64,000 bases of DNA from DASXZH01 sp036502005 (GCA_036502005.1 DASXZH010000038.1:34885-98884), one strand, 5' to 3'. Positions 34,808-44,190 are shown, numbered from the stretch's first letter. Notes: generated by a model not told the origin, from the letters alone. Numbers and translations: made by a program.

Positions 34808-35439
34808 ATCGTGCCAAGGACGTTTTGAGTCGTTTTGAAATGCAACTTCGCCACTTGGCGAAGTGCTTCTGGGCCGCTTCTGGCGACCAGCTTCTTTCCA
34901 GCCGCGATAACCTGCGGCGAAGCACCCTTCGGCAATTCGATTCCGATCTCGCTCCCCAAACGCTTTAGGCGGTGCAAGAACTCGGCCCGCGCCAAAACAG
35001 AGGCGGCGGCAACGGCAATATCGGATTCTGCTCTCACCATCGACTGCAACGTGATAGTTCTTCCCTTTTCAAACAGTTGGCGTTTTAAACCGGCCGGGTC
35101 GGCAAACTGGTCTGAAATAACCAACTGGCAAGGTCTCAGTTCTAGAACGTTTTCGATGGCTCTCGCATGGCCCCAAGCAAGCAGCTTGTTAAGGTTGCGA
35201 AACTTTTCGTAAAGCTCGTTGTACTTGGCGGGGCCAATGGCGATGACCGAATGAGGGCAACATCGCTTGATTTGCTCCGCAAACTTGATCGAAGCGAGGT
35301 CGGTCAGCTTTTTCGAATCTTTGACGCCCTCAAGTTCCGCCAGATGTTCCGGGCCCACGAAGCAGGCAGCAATGACAAGGGGACCGAAATAGTCCCCCTT
35401 GCCACTCTCATCGACGCCAATATGCCCGTCATCGAGCAT
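34804..35439 (-). CDS. rnhC: Ribonuclease HIII, short form
   Basis: A 211-aa RNase H type 2-fold enzyme removing RNA from RNA/DNA hybrids. The N-terminus HIGVDESGKGDYFGPLVIAA carries the DEsGKGDyFGPL signature distinguishing RNase HIII from HII. Other active-site carboxylates fall in LVISDQFADP and MVRAESDIAVAAASVLAR. Usual RNase HIII proteins are ~300 aa with an N-terminal TBP-like substrate-binding domain; that domain is absent here, and only 3 bp separate the start from the upstream stop, so it has not been overlooked. It is probably co-transcribed with the tricorn-type protease gene. Confidence 0.88.
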   Translation of the reverse strand: MLDDGHIGVDESGKGDYFGPLVIAACFVGPEHLAELEGVKDSKKLTDLASIKFAEQIKRCCPHSVIAIGPAKYNELYEKFRNLNKLLAWGHARAIENVLELRPCQLVISDQFADPAGLKRQLFEKGRTITLQSMVRAESDIAVAAASVLARAEFLHRLKRLGSEIGIELPKGASPQVIAAGKKLVARSGPEALRQVAKLHFKTTQNVLGTI

Positions 35440-35442
35440 CGG

Positions 35443-38400
35443 TTACTTGCCGCCGCTCTTATCAACCGGACTGGAAGGCATTGGCACCACGCGAGGATAA
35501 ACGGGCTGTTTTATCGCCGGGGCAGGATGCTTTTGCAACTCATCCTGCAGATATTTAATGGCTGCATCGAGCTGCGGATCTTCGCCTTTTGCAACCAAGT
35601 CCGGTCTCGCGTCAACTTCAATATCCGGTTCAACGCCGTTGTTCTCAGCGATCCATTTGCCAGTCGTCTGGTCAAAGATCCCAAAGGCGGGCGAGGTGAT
35701 CTCTCCGCCGTCCAATAAGGGCGCGAAGCCGCTGATGCCGACGAGGCCGCCCCAGGTTCGCTCACCGATGAGCGGACCGAGCTTGGCATGGCGGAAGAAC
35801 CACGGGAACAGGTCGCCGCCTGAACCGGAATAGCCATTGATCAGCATCGCTCTCGGTCCTGTAAGGATCTGTGACGGTGTGCCAACTTCCCCACCATAAC
35901 GGGCTTTGCCGATGGCAAAGTAGGTTCGGCTGAGCCACTCGATGAAGAAGGTCGGCAGATGGCCGCCTGCATTCCATCGCTCGTCTATGATGACGGCATC
36001 CTTGTCGTTCTGGGAATAGTAGCCCTCAAGGAAGCCACTCATTCCAGGCTCGGACGTATCGGGCACGTGGATGTATCCGATCCGGCCACCAGACTTATCG
36101 CTGACGTACTTGCGGTTATCGGCAACCCACTGGTGATAGCGAAGGTCCGTTTCCGAGGCTACGGGCCTAACAGCAACCGTGTGGCTACCCTCCAAAGTCG
36201 GCGAGGAGTTGACGGTGAGAACGACCTCTTTGCCGGCTTTATCGACCAAGCGAGAGGCGGGCGAATGGTCAACGTCCACTGGCTGTCCATCAATGGCAAG
36301 CAGATAATCTCCGCTTTTCACGTTCACGCCGGGGTCAGAAAGAGGACCTCGGCGGTCCTCGGAGAAATCCTCGCCTTGATAAACCTTGGCCAGCTTCACC
36401 TTGCCGCTATCGGCGACGTAGTCGGCACCAAGTTCGCCCGTCGGGATGGCGGGAAGTGGGGCACCCATGTCTCCGCCCAACACGTAGGCGTGTGAGGTTC
36501 CAAATTCGCCAATCATCAGCCCGAGAACGTAGTTCAGGTCGGCTCGGTGGGCGACGTAGGGCAGATAGGCCGCATACCGCTTGCCGATGTTCGCCCAGTT
36601 CATCCCCAGGAAGTTCTTGTCGTAGAAGTTGTCCCGTTCATAGCGCCAGGCTTCCCAGAAGATCTGTTTCCATTCCGCGCGGGGGTCGATAACCGCTTCG
36701 ACGTTTGTGAGATCGACCTTGCCGGTCCCGGGTGTGATCGGAGGTCCAGGGTGAATGTCGGCAACGCCAAGGGTGGTGCCGGCCAGGTAGGCCAGTTTGG
36801 TTCTATCGGCGTTGAAGGTTATTGCACCCGGGAATCCAACGAGGATTGGAGAAGCCGCTTTTTCTGTCAGATCATAGCGAACAAGGTCTCCTTGAGAAGA
36901 AATAAACACGCCATTGGTGCTGCCAATAATAGCACTGTACGCACGCGCCGGTAAAGGCAACGGAACGATCCTGTTGCCGAGGCCGTCGAGATCGATTTTG
37001 GTCGGAGGAGGGCCGCTGGGACCTTCTTCACCGGGAGGAGGGCCGGAGGGTCTTCGTCTGGGGCGGGCACCGGCCGGAGGCGCGCCGTGCTCTTCGTCAT
37101 CCTCGGCCACTAACGGATCCTTCGTGTCTTTGGCGAGAGTGAGGACGTAAACCCGGCTCGTTGGCCCCAAGAACAGACTTTCACCAAATGGTGCATTGAC
37201 AGGATTGTAGGTCCGATCCGACACAAGATAGAGATATTTGCCACTCAGGTCGAAGGTGACAAGAGTATCGTTGTAGAAGCCATCGGTCACCTGCGTGGTT
37301 TTGCCGGAATCGAAGTTGTAAAGGAAGGTCGCTCCGAACTGGTTCTTCACATTTCCTGTAAAGACAAGCCATTTCCCGTCCGGCGAAAAGTCAAACCCGG
37401 CAATTGCCGAGTATGGATCAGTGAAGACGGTTGTGACCTTCTTGGTCTCCGTATCCAAAACGTTTAGCTCCAAATCCGCCGTGGTGTATACAATGCGCTT
37501 GCTATCCGGGGCCCACTGAAGGCTTAGGATGCTGGGGCCTTTATTGTCGGTGACCTGGGTTGGCTCGCCGCCCATTTGGGGCACGGTGTAAATCTGATAT
37601 TCGCCGGATTTATCGCTCATAAAGGCGATGGTTTTGCCATCTGGCGACCAATCGGGGAACCTGGCCCGATAGCCGCTTTCGTTAGCCGTGAAATCTCTCG
37701 TTTCGCCGTGCTTGGCGGGAATGGAGAAGATATGGCCTCGTGCCTCTGCCACCACTCTTGCACCGGACGGCGAAAGCGCGAATGCGCTGATGGCAAGGTG
37801 GCGCAACTGCGGCCGCGTCGCGAGCAGATCGCTGCGGATCATGGGGCTGAGCCGATTGACGCTTCCGGTTGCTATCGCATAGCTGTAAAGGTAGCCGTCC
37901 CTTTCAAACACGATCGTCTTGCCGTCGGTCGACGGCCAATGGATATCGGCATCAGAGTAGTCGGTAAGTTCGGTGGCTTTACCGCTATCCAAATCGTAAC
38001 GATAGAGGTTAATCGTCTTCAGATTTTTATCGCTGACGTAGTAAATCGAGTTGCCAACCCACATCGGGTTCCAGGAGTTTTCGCGGCCGTGGGGGAGTTC
38101 TTTGTAGGTGTTCGCTTTCAGGTCGTAGATCGAAATAACGCCTTGCGATCCACCCCGGTAGCGCCGCCAATTGAACCGGTTAGAGCCTTGGCGGTTGTAA
38201 GCCACTTTTTGACCATCTGGTGAAAACCAAACATCGGCTGCTTCTAGGACCGGAGTGGCCTTCGGAAGGCCGCCCTTAATGTCGATCAGCCACATTCTTT
38301 GCTGGCGATAGCTGACGCTGGCATAGCTGGATAGATAAATGATCTTTCCATCGGGCGTCCAGCCTTCGCAAACGTTAACGCCGGTCTCGTAGGTGAGGCG

Positions 38401-38706
38401 CTTGGGCTCGCCGCCTTCGGCGGGCATTACATAAACATCTGTGTTGCCATCGTATTGGCCGGTAAAGGCGATCTCCTTTCCATCGGGGGAGAAATAGGCC
38501 TTCTGCTCAAGTCCGGGGTGGGATGTAAGGCGCCTGGCGTATCCGCCTTTGAGGTTTGAAACCCATAGATCGGAGGCGTAGGTGAATACGACTTGGTTTC
38601 CGTGAACCGACGGGTAACGCATCAGCCGCATCTCAGGCGGCATGGCAGGGGTAGATGACTGTGCGGCGATGCACACCGATAAGGCGAATAAGATCATAAA
38701 ATACAA
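35443..38706 (-). CDS. Tricorn-type S41 protease homologue
   Basis: 1087 aa. An N-terminal signal peptide (MYFMILFALSVCIAAQS) directs it outside the cytosol, unlike the archaeal tricorn core. About 550 residues of WD40/TolB-like beta-propeller repeats follow (YFSPDGKEIAFTGQYDGNTD, DWSPDGKTIAFMSDKSGEYQ). A Pro/Gly-rich linker near residue 540-570 precedes a C1-like and PDZ region (GVNVKSGDYLLAIDGQPVDV). The S41 catalytic core has the nucleophile Ser in NGYSGSGGDLFPWFFRHA. It processes peptides or proteins in the periplasm, with the propeller acting as a gate. Upstream partner of rnhC by spacing. Confidence 0.9.
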   Translation of the reverse strand: MYFMILFALSVCIAAQSSTPAMPPEMRLMRYPSVHGNQVVFTYASDLWVSNLKGGYARRLTSHPGLEQKAYFSPDGKEIAFTGQYDGNTDVYVMPAEGGEPKRLTYETGVNVCEGWTPDGKIIYLSSYASVSYRQQRMWLIDIKGGLPKATPVLEAADVWFSPDGQKVAYNRQGSNRFNWRRYRGGSQGVISIYDLKANTYKELPHGRENSWNPMWVGNSIYYVSDKNLKTINLYRYDLDSGKATELTDYSDADIHWPSTDGKTIVFERDGYLYSYAIATGSVNRLSPMIRSDLLATRPQLRHLAISAFALSPSGARVVAEARGHIFSIPAKHGETRDFTANESGYRARFPDWSPDGKTIAFMSDKSGEYQIYTVPQMGGEPTQVTDNKGPSILSLQWAPDSKRIVYTTADLELNVLDTETKKVTTVFTDPYSAIAGFDFSPDGKWLVFTGNVKNQFGATFLYNFDSGKTTQVTDGFYNDTLVTFDLSGKYLYLVSDRTYNPVNAPFGESLFLGPTSRVYVLTLAKDTKDPLVAEDDEEHGAPPAGARPRRRPSGPPPGEEGPSGPPPTKIDLDGLGNRIVPLPLPARAYSAIIGSTNGVFISSQGDLVRYDLTEKAASPILVGFPGAITFNADRTKLAYLAGTTLGVADIHPGPPITPGTGKVDLTNVEAVIDPRAEWKQIFWEAWRYERDNFYDKNFLGMNWANIGKRYAAYLPYVAHRADLNYVLGLMIGEFGTSHAYVLGGDMGAPLPAIPTGELGADYVADSGKVKLAKVYQGEDFSEDRRGPLSDPGVNVKSGDYLLAIDGQPVDVDHSPASRLVDKAGKEVVLTVNSSPTLEGSHTVAVRPVASETDLRYHQWVADNRKYVSDKSGGRIGYIHVPDTSEPGMSGFLEGYYSQNDKDAVIIDERWNAGGHLPTFFIEWLSRTYFAIGKARYGGEVGTPSQILTGPRAMLINGYSGSGGDLFPWFFRHAKLGPLIGERTWGGLVGISGFAPLLDGGEITSPAFGIFDQTTGKWIAENNGVEPDIEVDARPDLVAKGEDPQLDAAIKYLQDELQKHPAPAIKQPVYPRVVPMPSSPVDKSGGK

Positions 38707-39090
38707 GCTCCGGGGGAGTGATTTTTACGTTACCTGATAGGGGCAGCAGGTAGTCGCTTAGCCGCTTAGTCGATGGTCGATAGTTTATAGTCGAAGGTCG
38801 AAAGCCGATTTCCGAAAGATTCTAAATGATCTCAACGACTGGTTGTTCGAGCCTGTACGAGGTCCAAGGGTTCAGACGCTTTGTAAGGCGCGTCTCGAAT
38901 ACTGACCCGAGGCGATTGTGCCTGGCTGGAGCGCGCCGCCAACGCCGGGGGCAAGCCTAGCCGGCTATTGCGTTTGTACGGCCACCAATGCACCCATGAC
39001 ATCGGCAGGATTCGCATAGCGTTGACGCCCAAGCCCTTGGGCGTTCAAAATTCTCAGCCGGGCCTCTTGCTGGGAAAGGTGCATCGAAGC
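38707..39090. other. Intergenic region with palindromes, no gene seen
   Basis: It contains GTCGATGGTCGATAG/GTCGAAGGTCGAAAG direct near-repeats at about 38770-38805 and a perfect hairpin ACGCCCAAG-CC-CTTGGGCGT at 39025-39044. Short frames here lack start support and family resemblance. The ~380 bp separate the divergent ends of the tricorn gene promoter and the hisG stop. Confidence 0.5.
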
Positions 39091-39963
39091 CTAGTAGATC
39101 ACCTTATTAAGTGGATACTCGACGATGCCGGTGGCGCCGCCACGCTTGAGGGCAGGGATCAAATCCCGAACCTGAGTTTCGCTGAGAATAACTTCAGCCG
39201 CGATCCATTTCTTGTCCGCCAAAGGAGATAACGTTGGATTCTGCAGGGCCGGAAGCAAGGACAGCACTTCGTGCTGTTTCTCCACTGGGATGTTCATTTT
39301 TAGGCCGACCAATTTGGAGGCGTTCATGGCACCCGTAAGCAGGATCTCCAAAGACTCAAGCTTTTCGCGCTTCCATTGGTCTTCCCAAGCTTTCTTGCCC
39401 GCAACAAGCCTTGTTGTGGACGTCAGCAAAGTGTCTACAATACGCAAGTTGTGGGCCCGTAGGGAGGAGCCAGTCTCAGTGTTGACCACAATGGCATCCA
39501 CCAGGCCCTCGGGAACCTTAACCTCGCACGCGCCCCAACTGAACTCCACGCTAGCTTCAACTTTGTGCTCCTTTAAGTAGCGCTGCGTAAGCCGCACATA
39601 TTCAGTTGCGATTCGCTTGCCCTTAAGGTCTTCAATGGACTGGATCGATGAGTCTTCTGCGGCAGCCAGGACGATGCGAATTGGGTTGTTGGTGAGCTTG
39701 GAATATCTCAGCTCGCAAATCTCATGAACGTCCACGCCGCAGTCGGTGATCCAGTCATGCCCGGTGAGGCCGGCATCGATGACGCCGTCGGCAACGTAGA
39801 GCGGGATTTCCTGCGGCCTCAGAAGGATGGGCTCTAGTTCGGGGTCGTTAACGACGGGTTGATACGAACGGCTTGTCATTTTGAACGTAAACCCCGCTCT
39901 TTCGAAGAGTGAAAAGGTGGCGTCCTGGAGGCTGCCTTTGGGCAGACCTAACTTCAACTTCAT
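39091..39963 (-). CDS. hisG: ATP phosphoribosyltransferase, long form
   Basis: A 290-aa enzyme starting histidine synthesis (ATP + PRPP). Characteristic segments are KLGLPKGSLQDATFSLFERA at the N-terminus, VADGVIDAGLTGHDWI, KRIATEYVRLTQRYLKEH and VDAIVVNTETGSSLRAHNLR (PRPP-binding region). The C-terminal ~80 residues form the ACT-like regulatory domain of the long form, which is feedback-inhibited by histidine and needs no HisZ. It is isolated from other his genes in the window. Confidence 0.95.
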   Translation of the reverse strand: MKLKLGLPKGSLQDATFSLFERAGFTFKMTSRSYQPVVNDPELEPILLRPQEIPLYVADGVIDAGLTGHDWITDCGVDVHEICELRYSKLTNNPIRIVLAAAEDSSIQSIEDLKGKRIATEYVRLTQRYLKEHKVEASVEFSWGACEVKVPEGLVDAIVVNTETGSSLRAHNLRIVDTLLTSTTRLVAGKKAWEDQWKREKLESLEILLTGAMNASKLVGLKMNIPVEKQHEVLSLLPALQNPTLSPLADKKWIAAEVILSETQVRDLIPALKRGGATGIVEYPLNKVIY

Positions 39964-40056
39964 GGGGCAGAGTCTACCAGCGGTTCTTTATGACCCTGCT
40001 GACGCTCTGATGACGCAAGGTTCACTACACTATCCTTCGACAGATTTCGGAGGTAT

Positions 40057-41613
40057 ATGAAACTTATTCTTAGTACAGGCAAAGCCGCCGTGGTCGGGCT
40101 GATCGCGGCGCTTCTGTTAGTTTTAGGCGGCTGCGGCGGAAGCGGCAACAGTGCCGGAGGCGGAGGCGGGAACACCACCCCGCAGTTCAACGGCTTTTAC
40201 CAGGGCAGCGTAAGTCCCAAGCTGAGCGCGCAAGCTCCGCTTGTCCGAGGCCAGGCGCCGAGCAGCAGCTACACCTTTAGCGTGCAGATGAACGGGACAA
40301 CGGGAACCGCGAACTTCACGCAGGCGACCCCTTTCTTGAACTTCACGGCCAGCATTAACAACATCGTTTATAACGCGGGCACGAAGGAACTCAGCTTCAA
40401 AATGAGCAACTTCAGCGCGGTTTATACCAGCGCCAACTTCACCGGATCGGTAACGACCAATACTTCAAATCAGATCACCGCTCTCAACGGCACCTTCAGC
40501 GCCGTTCCTGTTGCTGGTGGAACCGTCACAGGAACCTTTGGTCTCACCTTCAAGGTTGGCGTCGCTCAGGGCAACTTCAGCGGAGATTGGTCGGGCCAGA
40601 TTGCGATTACGCCCGTGCTTTCGATAAGCGGCCCGTCCACCTATAACTGGACCGGTACATGGACCCAGACCAATGGCACGGTCTCCGGCACGATCAGCTA
40701 TGTGGACGGTAGCGGCGCAACGCAAACCGTTAGTTTCCCAAGCGGCCCGACAGGGAAAGGAGCTGTTACCGGCAATGTTATGACCGCTCAAGCGTCAGCG
40801 CCATTCAGCTATGCTGGACAAACTCTCCCTGGCAACGGTTCTCTCCAGGCGACTCTGACCGACCCAAGCACCATCACTGGCCAGTTCTCTTTCAGCACCA
40901 CCATCCTCAACGTTAACGAAGTTGTTGCAACGGGAACGTTCAATGCCACAAAGAGCACGGTGAACACAAACTCATCGGTTCAGTTCGTGAACTACACTGT
41001 TCAAACGACTACGCCATTCTTAGCGAAAATTGGCAGCTTGAGCATGGGCACAACCTACGTGCAGCCGGGTCTGCTCTCTTCCACTGCGCAAGTTGCCACG
41101 GGCACTTCTAACTTCACCCTAACCCCACAAGGCTCAAGCAGCCCGCTCGTGAATACGAACTATTCATTCGACGGGTCGTTCAAGACCTTGTTCGTCGGAT
41201 TAGACGACACGCTGAGCGGAGGAACGTCCGGAAAACCGGCCGTGCAAGCGTTCGAAATCACCTACCCGAACAGCAGCACGCTGCCGTCGGGTGACGTCGG
41301 ACTGACCATCGTGGAGGGCGTGGATACGGGTGCTAATGGCTTCGGGACGAACGTCGATTTCTACGTTTACCCGACCACGAGTCAAATGCCAAAGACGCCA
41401 ACTGCGACCAACCTCGCCTATGGCCAAGCTGCGCAGTTGAAGCTAGCCGCCGGCAGTTACATCATAGCGGCCGTGGCAACTGGCACAACCTATCCACTCG
41501 CAACCTCAAGCGCATTGAGCTTGCCGACTAACGGACAATACTACGTGACAGGCGTGGTCTCGCCGCCTACAACATCGGCAATCTTCGAGACGCCGGCGAA
41601 GTTGTTCCAGTAG
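40057..41613 (+). CDS. Secreted lipoprotein with beta-rich repeats
   Basis: 518 aa with a good Shine-Dalgarno (GGAGG 6-8 nt before the ATG). The lipoprotein signal is MKLILSTGKAAVVGLIAALL then LVLGGCGGSG, lipidated at the first Cys after LGG. The mature part is Gly/Asn/Thr/Ser-rich with regular NFTGSVTTN/NFSGDWSG-like strands, suggesting a beta-barrel or beta-sandwich surface protein. No catalytic motif or family is recognised. It probably resides on the outer membrane of this diderm. Confidence 0.65.
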   Translation: MKLILSTGKAAVVGLIAALLLVLGGCGGSGNSAGGGGGNTTPQFNGFYQGSVSPKLSAQAPLVRGQAPSSSYTFSVQMNGTTGTANFTQATPFLNFTASINNIVYNAGTKELSFKMSNFSAVYTSANFTGSVTTNTSNQITALNGTFSAVPVAGGTVTGTFGLTFKVGVAQGNFSGDWSGQIAITPVLSISGPSTYNWTGTWTQTNGTVSGTISYVDGSGATQTVSFPSGPTGKGAVTGNVMTAQASAPFSYAGQTLPGNGSLQATLTDPSTITGQFSFSTTILNVNEVVATGTFNATKSTVNTNSSVQFVNYTVQTTTPFLAKIGSLSMGTTYVQPGLLSSTAQVATGTSNFTLTPQGSSSPLVNTNYSFDGSFKTLFVGLDDTLSGGTSGKPAVQAFEITYPNSSTLPSGDVGLTIVEGVDTGANGFGTNVDFYVYPTTSQMPKTPTATNLAYGQAAQLKLAAGSYIIAAVATGTTYPLATSSALSLPTNGQYYVTGVVSPPTTSAIFETPAKLFQ

Positions 41614-41631
41614 CATCAAAGCCGGAGCACA

Positions 41632-41730
41632 AATCCCCGGGGATTATCGACCCCCGGGCCTTAGGCGCTCGGCATTCGGCGTTAGGGATGGATTAGCTTG
41701 GGTTCAATCCCTAATGCCGAACGCCGAATG
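41632..41730. repeat. Palindromes and hairpin between convergent genes
   Basis: AATCCCCGGGGATT (41632-41645) is a perfect 14-bp palindrome. GCATTCGGCGTTAGGGAT (about 41672-41689) pairs with ATCCCTAATGCCGAACGCC-type sequence at 41707-41730, forming a long imperfect hairpin. Both could terminate transcription from either side, though no strong T-tract is present. Confidence 0.55.
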
Positions 41731-41738
41731 CCCAAGAC

Positions 41739-42497
41739 TTATTTGAGTCCGTACTGACCAAGCTTAAACTCAAACCTCTTTAGCGTATCGTTGGCGCTGC
41801 TGAGCCGTAGCCGCTTGATCTTCATCACGCTGTCACCAGGCCGGTTCACGCCATATTCGGTGTCTACCATCGCGTAAAAACCCTGCTTGGCGGCCAGATG
41901 GATCAGATCCGTGTTGTAATCGCCGAAAGGCCACGCGATATAATTCACCCGCCGGTGCGTGTGTTGCTCGATATCGTGTTTGGCTCCAGCAAGATCGTGT
42001 TCAATATCCGTTGACGGCAGTCCTTTGGCTTCCTCTTCCGCCAAATGCTGCCCCAGTTTAATGTGCATCCGCTGGGCATGGACCTCCGCCCGAATCACGT
42101 TAGAGGAATCCATTTCCACTATTTGAGGCCAGGTCAAGTGAGGCATAGGCGGCGCTTCATCGCCCATCACCGAAGTGACCAAGAACAGAACGCCTTTAAA
42201 CCCATACTGCTTCAAAACTGGAAAGGCGTATTTGTAAACGCCTTCGTAGCCGTCGTCAAAGCTGAGAACCACCGCCTTCCGCGGCTCCGGCATCTTGCCC
42301 TTCATGATTGCTACCAACTCATCCATGGAAAGGGTTTGGTAGTCATGATCCTTCAACCACTTCATATGCGCCTCGAAATTCTTGGGGGTGTTGGTCATAT
42401 CGTTCTTCGCCACCAACTGGAAATCGTGATAGCAGAGCACTGCAATTCCCGGGTTCTTTAGTTTTGAGAGGGAGACTAGGGCAAGTAGCGGAAGCAT
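41739..42497 (-). CDS. Polysaccharide deacetylase family protein
   Basis: A 252-aa CE4-type (NodB) domain. IAVLCYHDFQLV matches the PgaB/IcaB-type N-terminal strand, AVVLSFDDGYEGVYKYAFPVL carries the metal/catalytic Asp-Asp pair, and HIEQHTHRRVNYIAWPFGDY the RxxxPYG-like motif 3. The usual SHTxxH zinc motif is degenerate (VRAEVHAQRMHIKL), so activity needs proof. A weak hydrophobic N-terminus (MLPLLALVSLSKLK) may be a signal peptide or anchor. It would remove acetyl groups from a glycan such as poly-N-acetylglucosamine or chitin-like polymer. Confidence 0.8.
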   Translation of the reverse strand: MLPLLALVSLSKLKNPGIAVLCYHDFQLVAKNDMTNTPKNFEAHMKWLKDHDYQTLSMDELVAIMKGKMPEPRKAVVLSFDDGYEGVYKYAFPVLKQYGFKGVLFLVTSVMGDEAPPMPHLTWPQIVEMDSSNVIRAEVHAQRMHIKLGQHLAEEEAKGLPSTDIEHDLAGAKHDIEQHTHRRVNYIAWPFGDYNTDLIHLAAKQGFYAMVDTEYGVNRPGDSVMKIKRLRLSSANDTLKRFEFKLGQYGLK

Positions 42498-42578
42498 TGG
42501 ATACAGTATGCCAGCCTGAGTAAACGCAACCTTCGCTCCTTTTAAGGCAAAATCACGTACAATCTAATAGAGATCGTC

Positions 42579-42764
42579 ATGAACAACGCAAAGGACGCCA
42601 ACGATAATAAGCCTATTCGCTTTTCAGAAGAGGCTTTAAAGATGATCGATGAGGGTGTTGCAAGCCTCGAACGGGGCGAAAAGTTCTCGCAAGAAGAGGC
42701 CCTGGAGTTCGCGCGAACAAAGGCTAGGGAATGGCTACCGACCCGTCAGAACCGATCCGCGTAG
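42579..42764 (+). CDS. Type II antitoxin (ParD/RelB-like)
   Basis: 61 aa, mostly helical: IRFSEEALKMIDEGVASLER and GEKFSQEEALEFARTKAREW resemble the C-terminal toxin-wrapping helix of small ParD/RelB-type antitoxins. It would neutralise the toxin encoded by the overlapping downstream gene and autoregulate the pair. A TACAAT lies 15 bp upstream of the start as a possible -10. The partner toxin gene is frameshifted. Confidence 0.6.
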   Translation: MNNAKDANDNKPIRFSEEALKMIDEGVASLERGEKFSQEEALEFARTKAREWLPTRQNRSA

Positions 42765-43053
42765 TTTGGAGTGCGGCGGCAACGCATGATCTCGCTTCAA
42801 TCTACACATACAGTGGGGCTTGAAGCAGGCCGAGAACTACACTCATCTGATACAAGAGCAGGCAGATTCACTCAGCTCTTTCCCATACCGGGGAAGCACC
42901 TTAGCGGATCGCCCCAGTCTTAAAGCGCTCCTAGTGCGGTGGAGGCGATCAAGATTTGCTCACTACATCATTTATAGATTCGAAGAGGGAGTAAGTATCG
43001 AAGTTGTTCGCGTCCTTCACAGCAGCATGGATTTGAATTCGCATATCGCCTGA
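42731..43053 (+). pseudogene. ParE/RelE-type toxin, frameshifted
   Basis: The ATG at 42731 overlaps the antitoxin by 34 bp and encodes MATDPSEPIRVVWSAAATHD then LASIYTYSGA before a TGA at 42821. The rest of a RelE/ParE fold continues in the -1 frame: GLKQAENYTHLIQEQADSLS, FPYRG, RRSRFAHYIIYRFEEGVSIE and VVRVLHSSMD, the typical RxxxYxIxY...VEIxRVxHxRxD ending. The break falls at AGTGGGGCT; adding one G, or restoring a lost CAGT repeat, would rejoin the halves. Either a real pseudogene or a homopolymer sequencing error. Confidence 0.75.
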
Positions 43054-43095
43054 GGGTTCGTCACGCCCCGAATCCAAACGGGTAAAACCTAACCG

Positions 43096-44190
43096 ATGAG
43101 TCAGCCCTATTCCCGAGTTTTTAACTTCTCCGCCGGCCCCTGCACACTTCCTGTTTCTGCCCTAGAGGAAGCGCGCGACGGCATGCTCAACTGGAACGGA
43201 TCCGGAATGAGCGTGATGGAGATGAGCCACCGCGGAAAGGTTTACGAGGGCATTTTCTCCGAGACCGAAGCTAATTTGCGCAAGCTCTTGGGCATCCCCG
43301 AGAACTACAAAATCCTGTTCCTGCAGGGTGGGGCAAGCTTCCAGAACACCATGATCCCCATGAACTACCTCCGCGAAGGCCAAACCGCAGATTACGTGGT
43401 CAGCGGCGCGTGGGGAAAGAAGTCTCAGGAGGCAGCAAAGCTCATTGGCAATGTCCACACGGCCTTCGATGGTAAGGCTGGAAACTATAACGATGTTCCC
43501 GATTTAGAGTCGCTTCAATATAGCGACGATCCAGCGTACATCCACTTCACGACCAATGAGACAATCCACGGCGTGGAGATCGCAAGCGATCCCTCTCTTA
43601 AGGCGCCCGTGGTGTGCGACATGTCCAGCGACATCCTTTCCCGTCCGGTCGATATTTCCAAATACGCCCTTATCTATGCGGGCGCACAGAAGAACATGGG
43701 TCCGGCCGGCGTCACGGTCGTAATCATTCGAGACGACCTGGTCGCAAAGGTGCCCGAAAAGCAGCACCCCATGATGGATTACAAGCTCATGGTGGAGAAC
43801 GACTCCATGTACAACACCCCGCCATGCTGGGGCATCTATGTTTGCGGTCTGGTCTATAAGTGGGTCATCGCGCAGGGTGGGCTTGCGGCCATGAACAAGC
43901 TGGCGAAAGATCGCTCTTCGCTTATTTACGAAGCAGTAGAGGCTTCGGGCGGATTCTACAAAGGACACGCTCTTCCGGCTAGTCGATCGATCATGAACGT
44001 GACGTTCACGCTGGGCAGCGACGAGCTAACGGACAAGTTCATAAAAGAAGCCAAGGCTGAGAAACTGGACGGCCTAAAGGGCCACCGCTCGGTCGGCGGC
44101 TGCCGCGCCAGCATCTACAACGCTTTTCCGGTTGAGGGTTGCCAGGTGCTGGCAAACTTTATGGAGGATTTCGCCGCGAAGAACGGCTAG
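43096..44190 (+). CDS. serC: Phosphoserine aminotransferase
   Basis: A 364-aa class V aminotransferase converting 3-phosphohydroxypyruvate and glutamate to phosphoserine, also usable in pyridoxal phosphate synthesis. Landmarks are VFNFSAGPCTLP at the N-terminus, MSVMEMSHRGKVYEGI, FLQGGASFQNTMIPMN, HFTTNETIHGVEI, and the PLP lysine in IYAGAQKNMGPAGVTVVI; the C-terminus reads GHRSVGGCRASIYNAFPVEG. Complete and convincing. It stands alone on this strand between the toxin locus and a lipoprotein gene. Confidence 0.96.
   Translation: MSQPYSRVFNFSAGPCTLPVSALEEARDGMLNWNGSGMSVMEMSHRGKVYEGIFSETEANLRKLLGIPENYKILFLQGGASFQNTMIPMNYLREGQTADYVVSGAWGKKSQEAAKLIGNVHTAFDGKAGNYNDVPDLESLQYSDDPAYIHFTTNETIHGVEIASDPSLKAPVVCDMSSDILSRPVDISKYALIYAGAQKNMGPAGVTVVIIRDDLVAKVPEKQHPMMDYKLMVENDSMYNTPPCWGIYVCGLVYKWVIAQGGLAAMNKLAKDRSSLIYEAVEASGGFYKGHALPASRSIMNVTFTLGSDELTDKFIKEAKAEKLDGLKGHRSVGGCRASIYNAFPVEGCQVLANFMEDFAAKNG

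Noticed and set aside
38968..39231. 87-aa frame overlapping the hisG 3' end
   Set aside because: Overlaps a real gene on the other strand and contains the palindrome; no start support.
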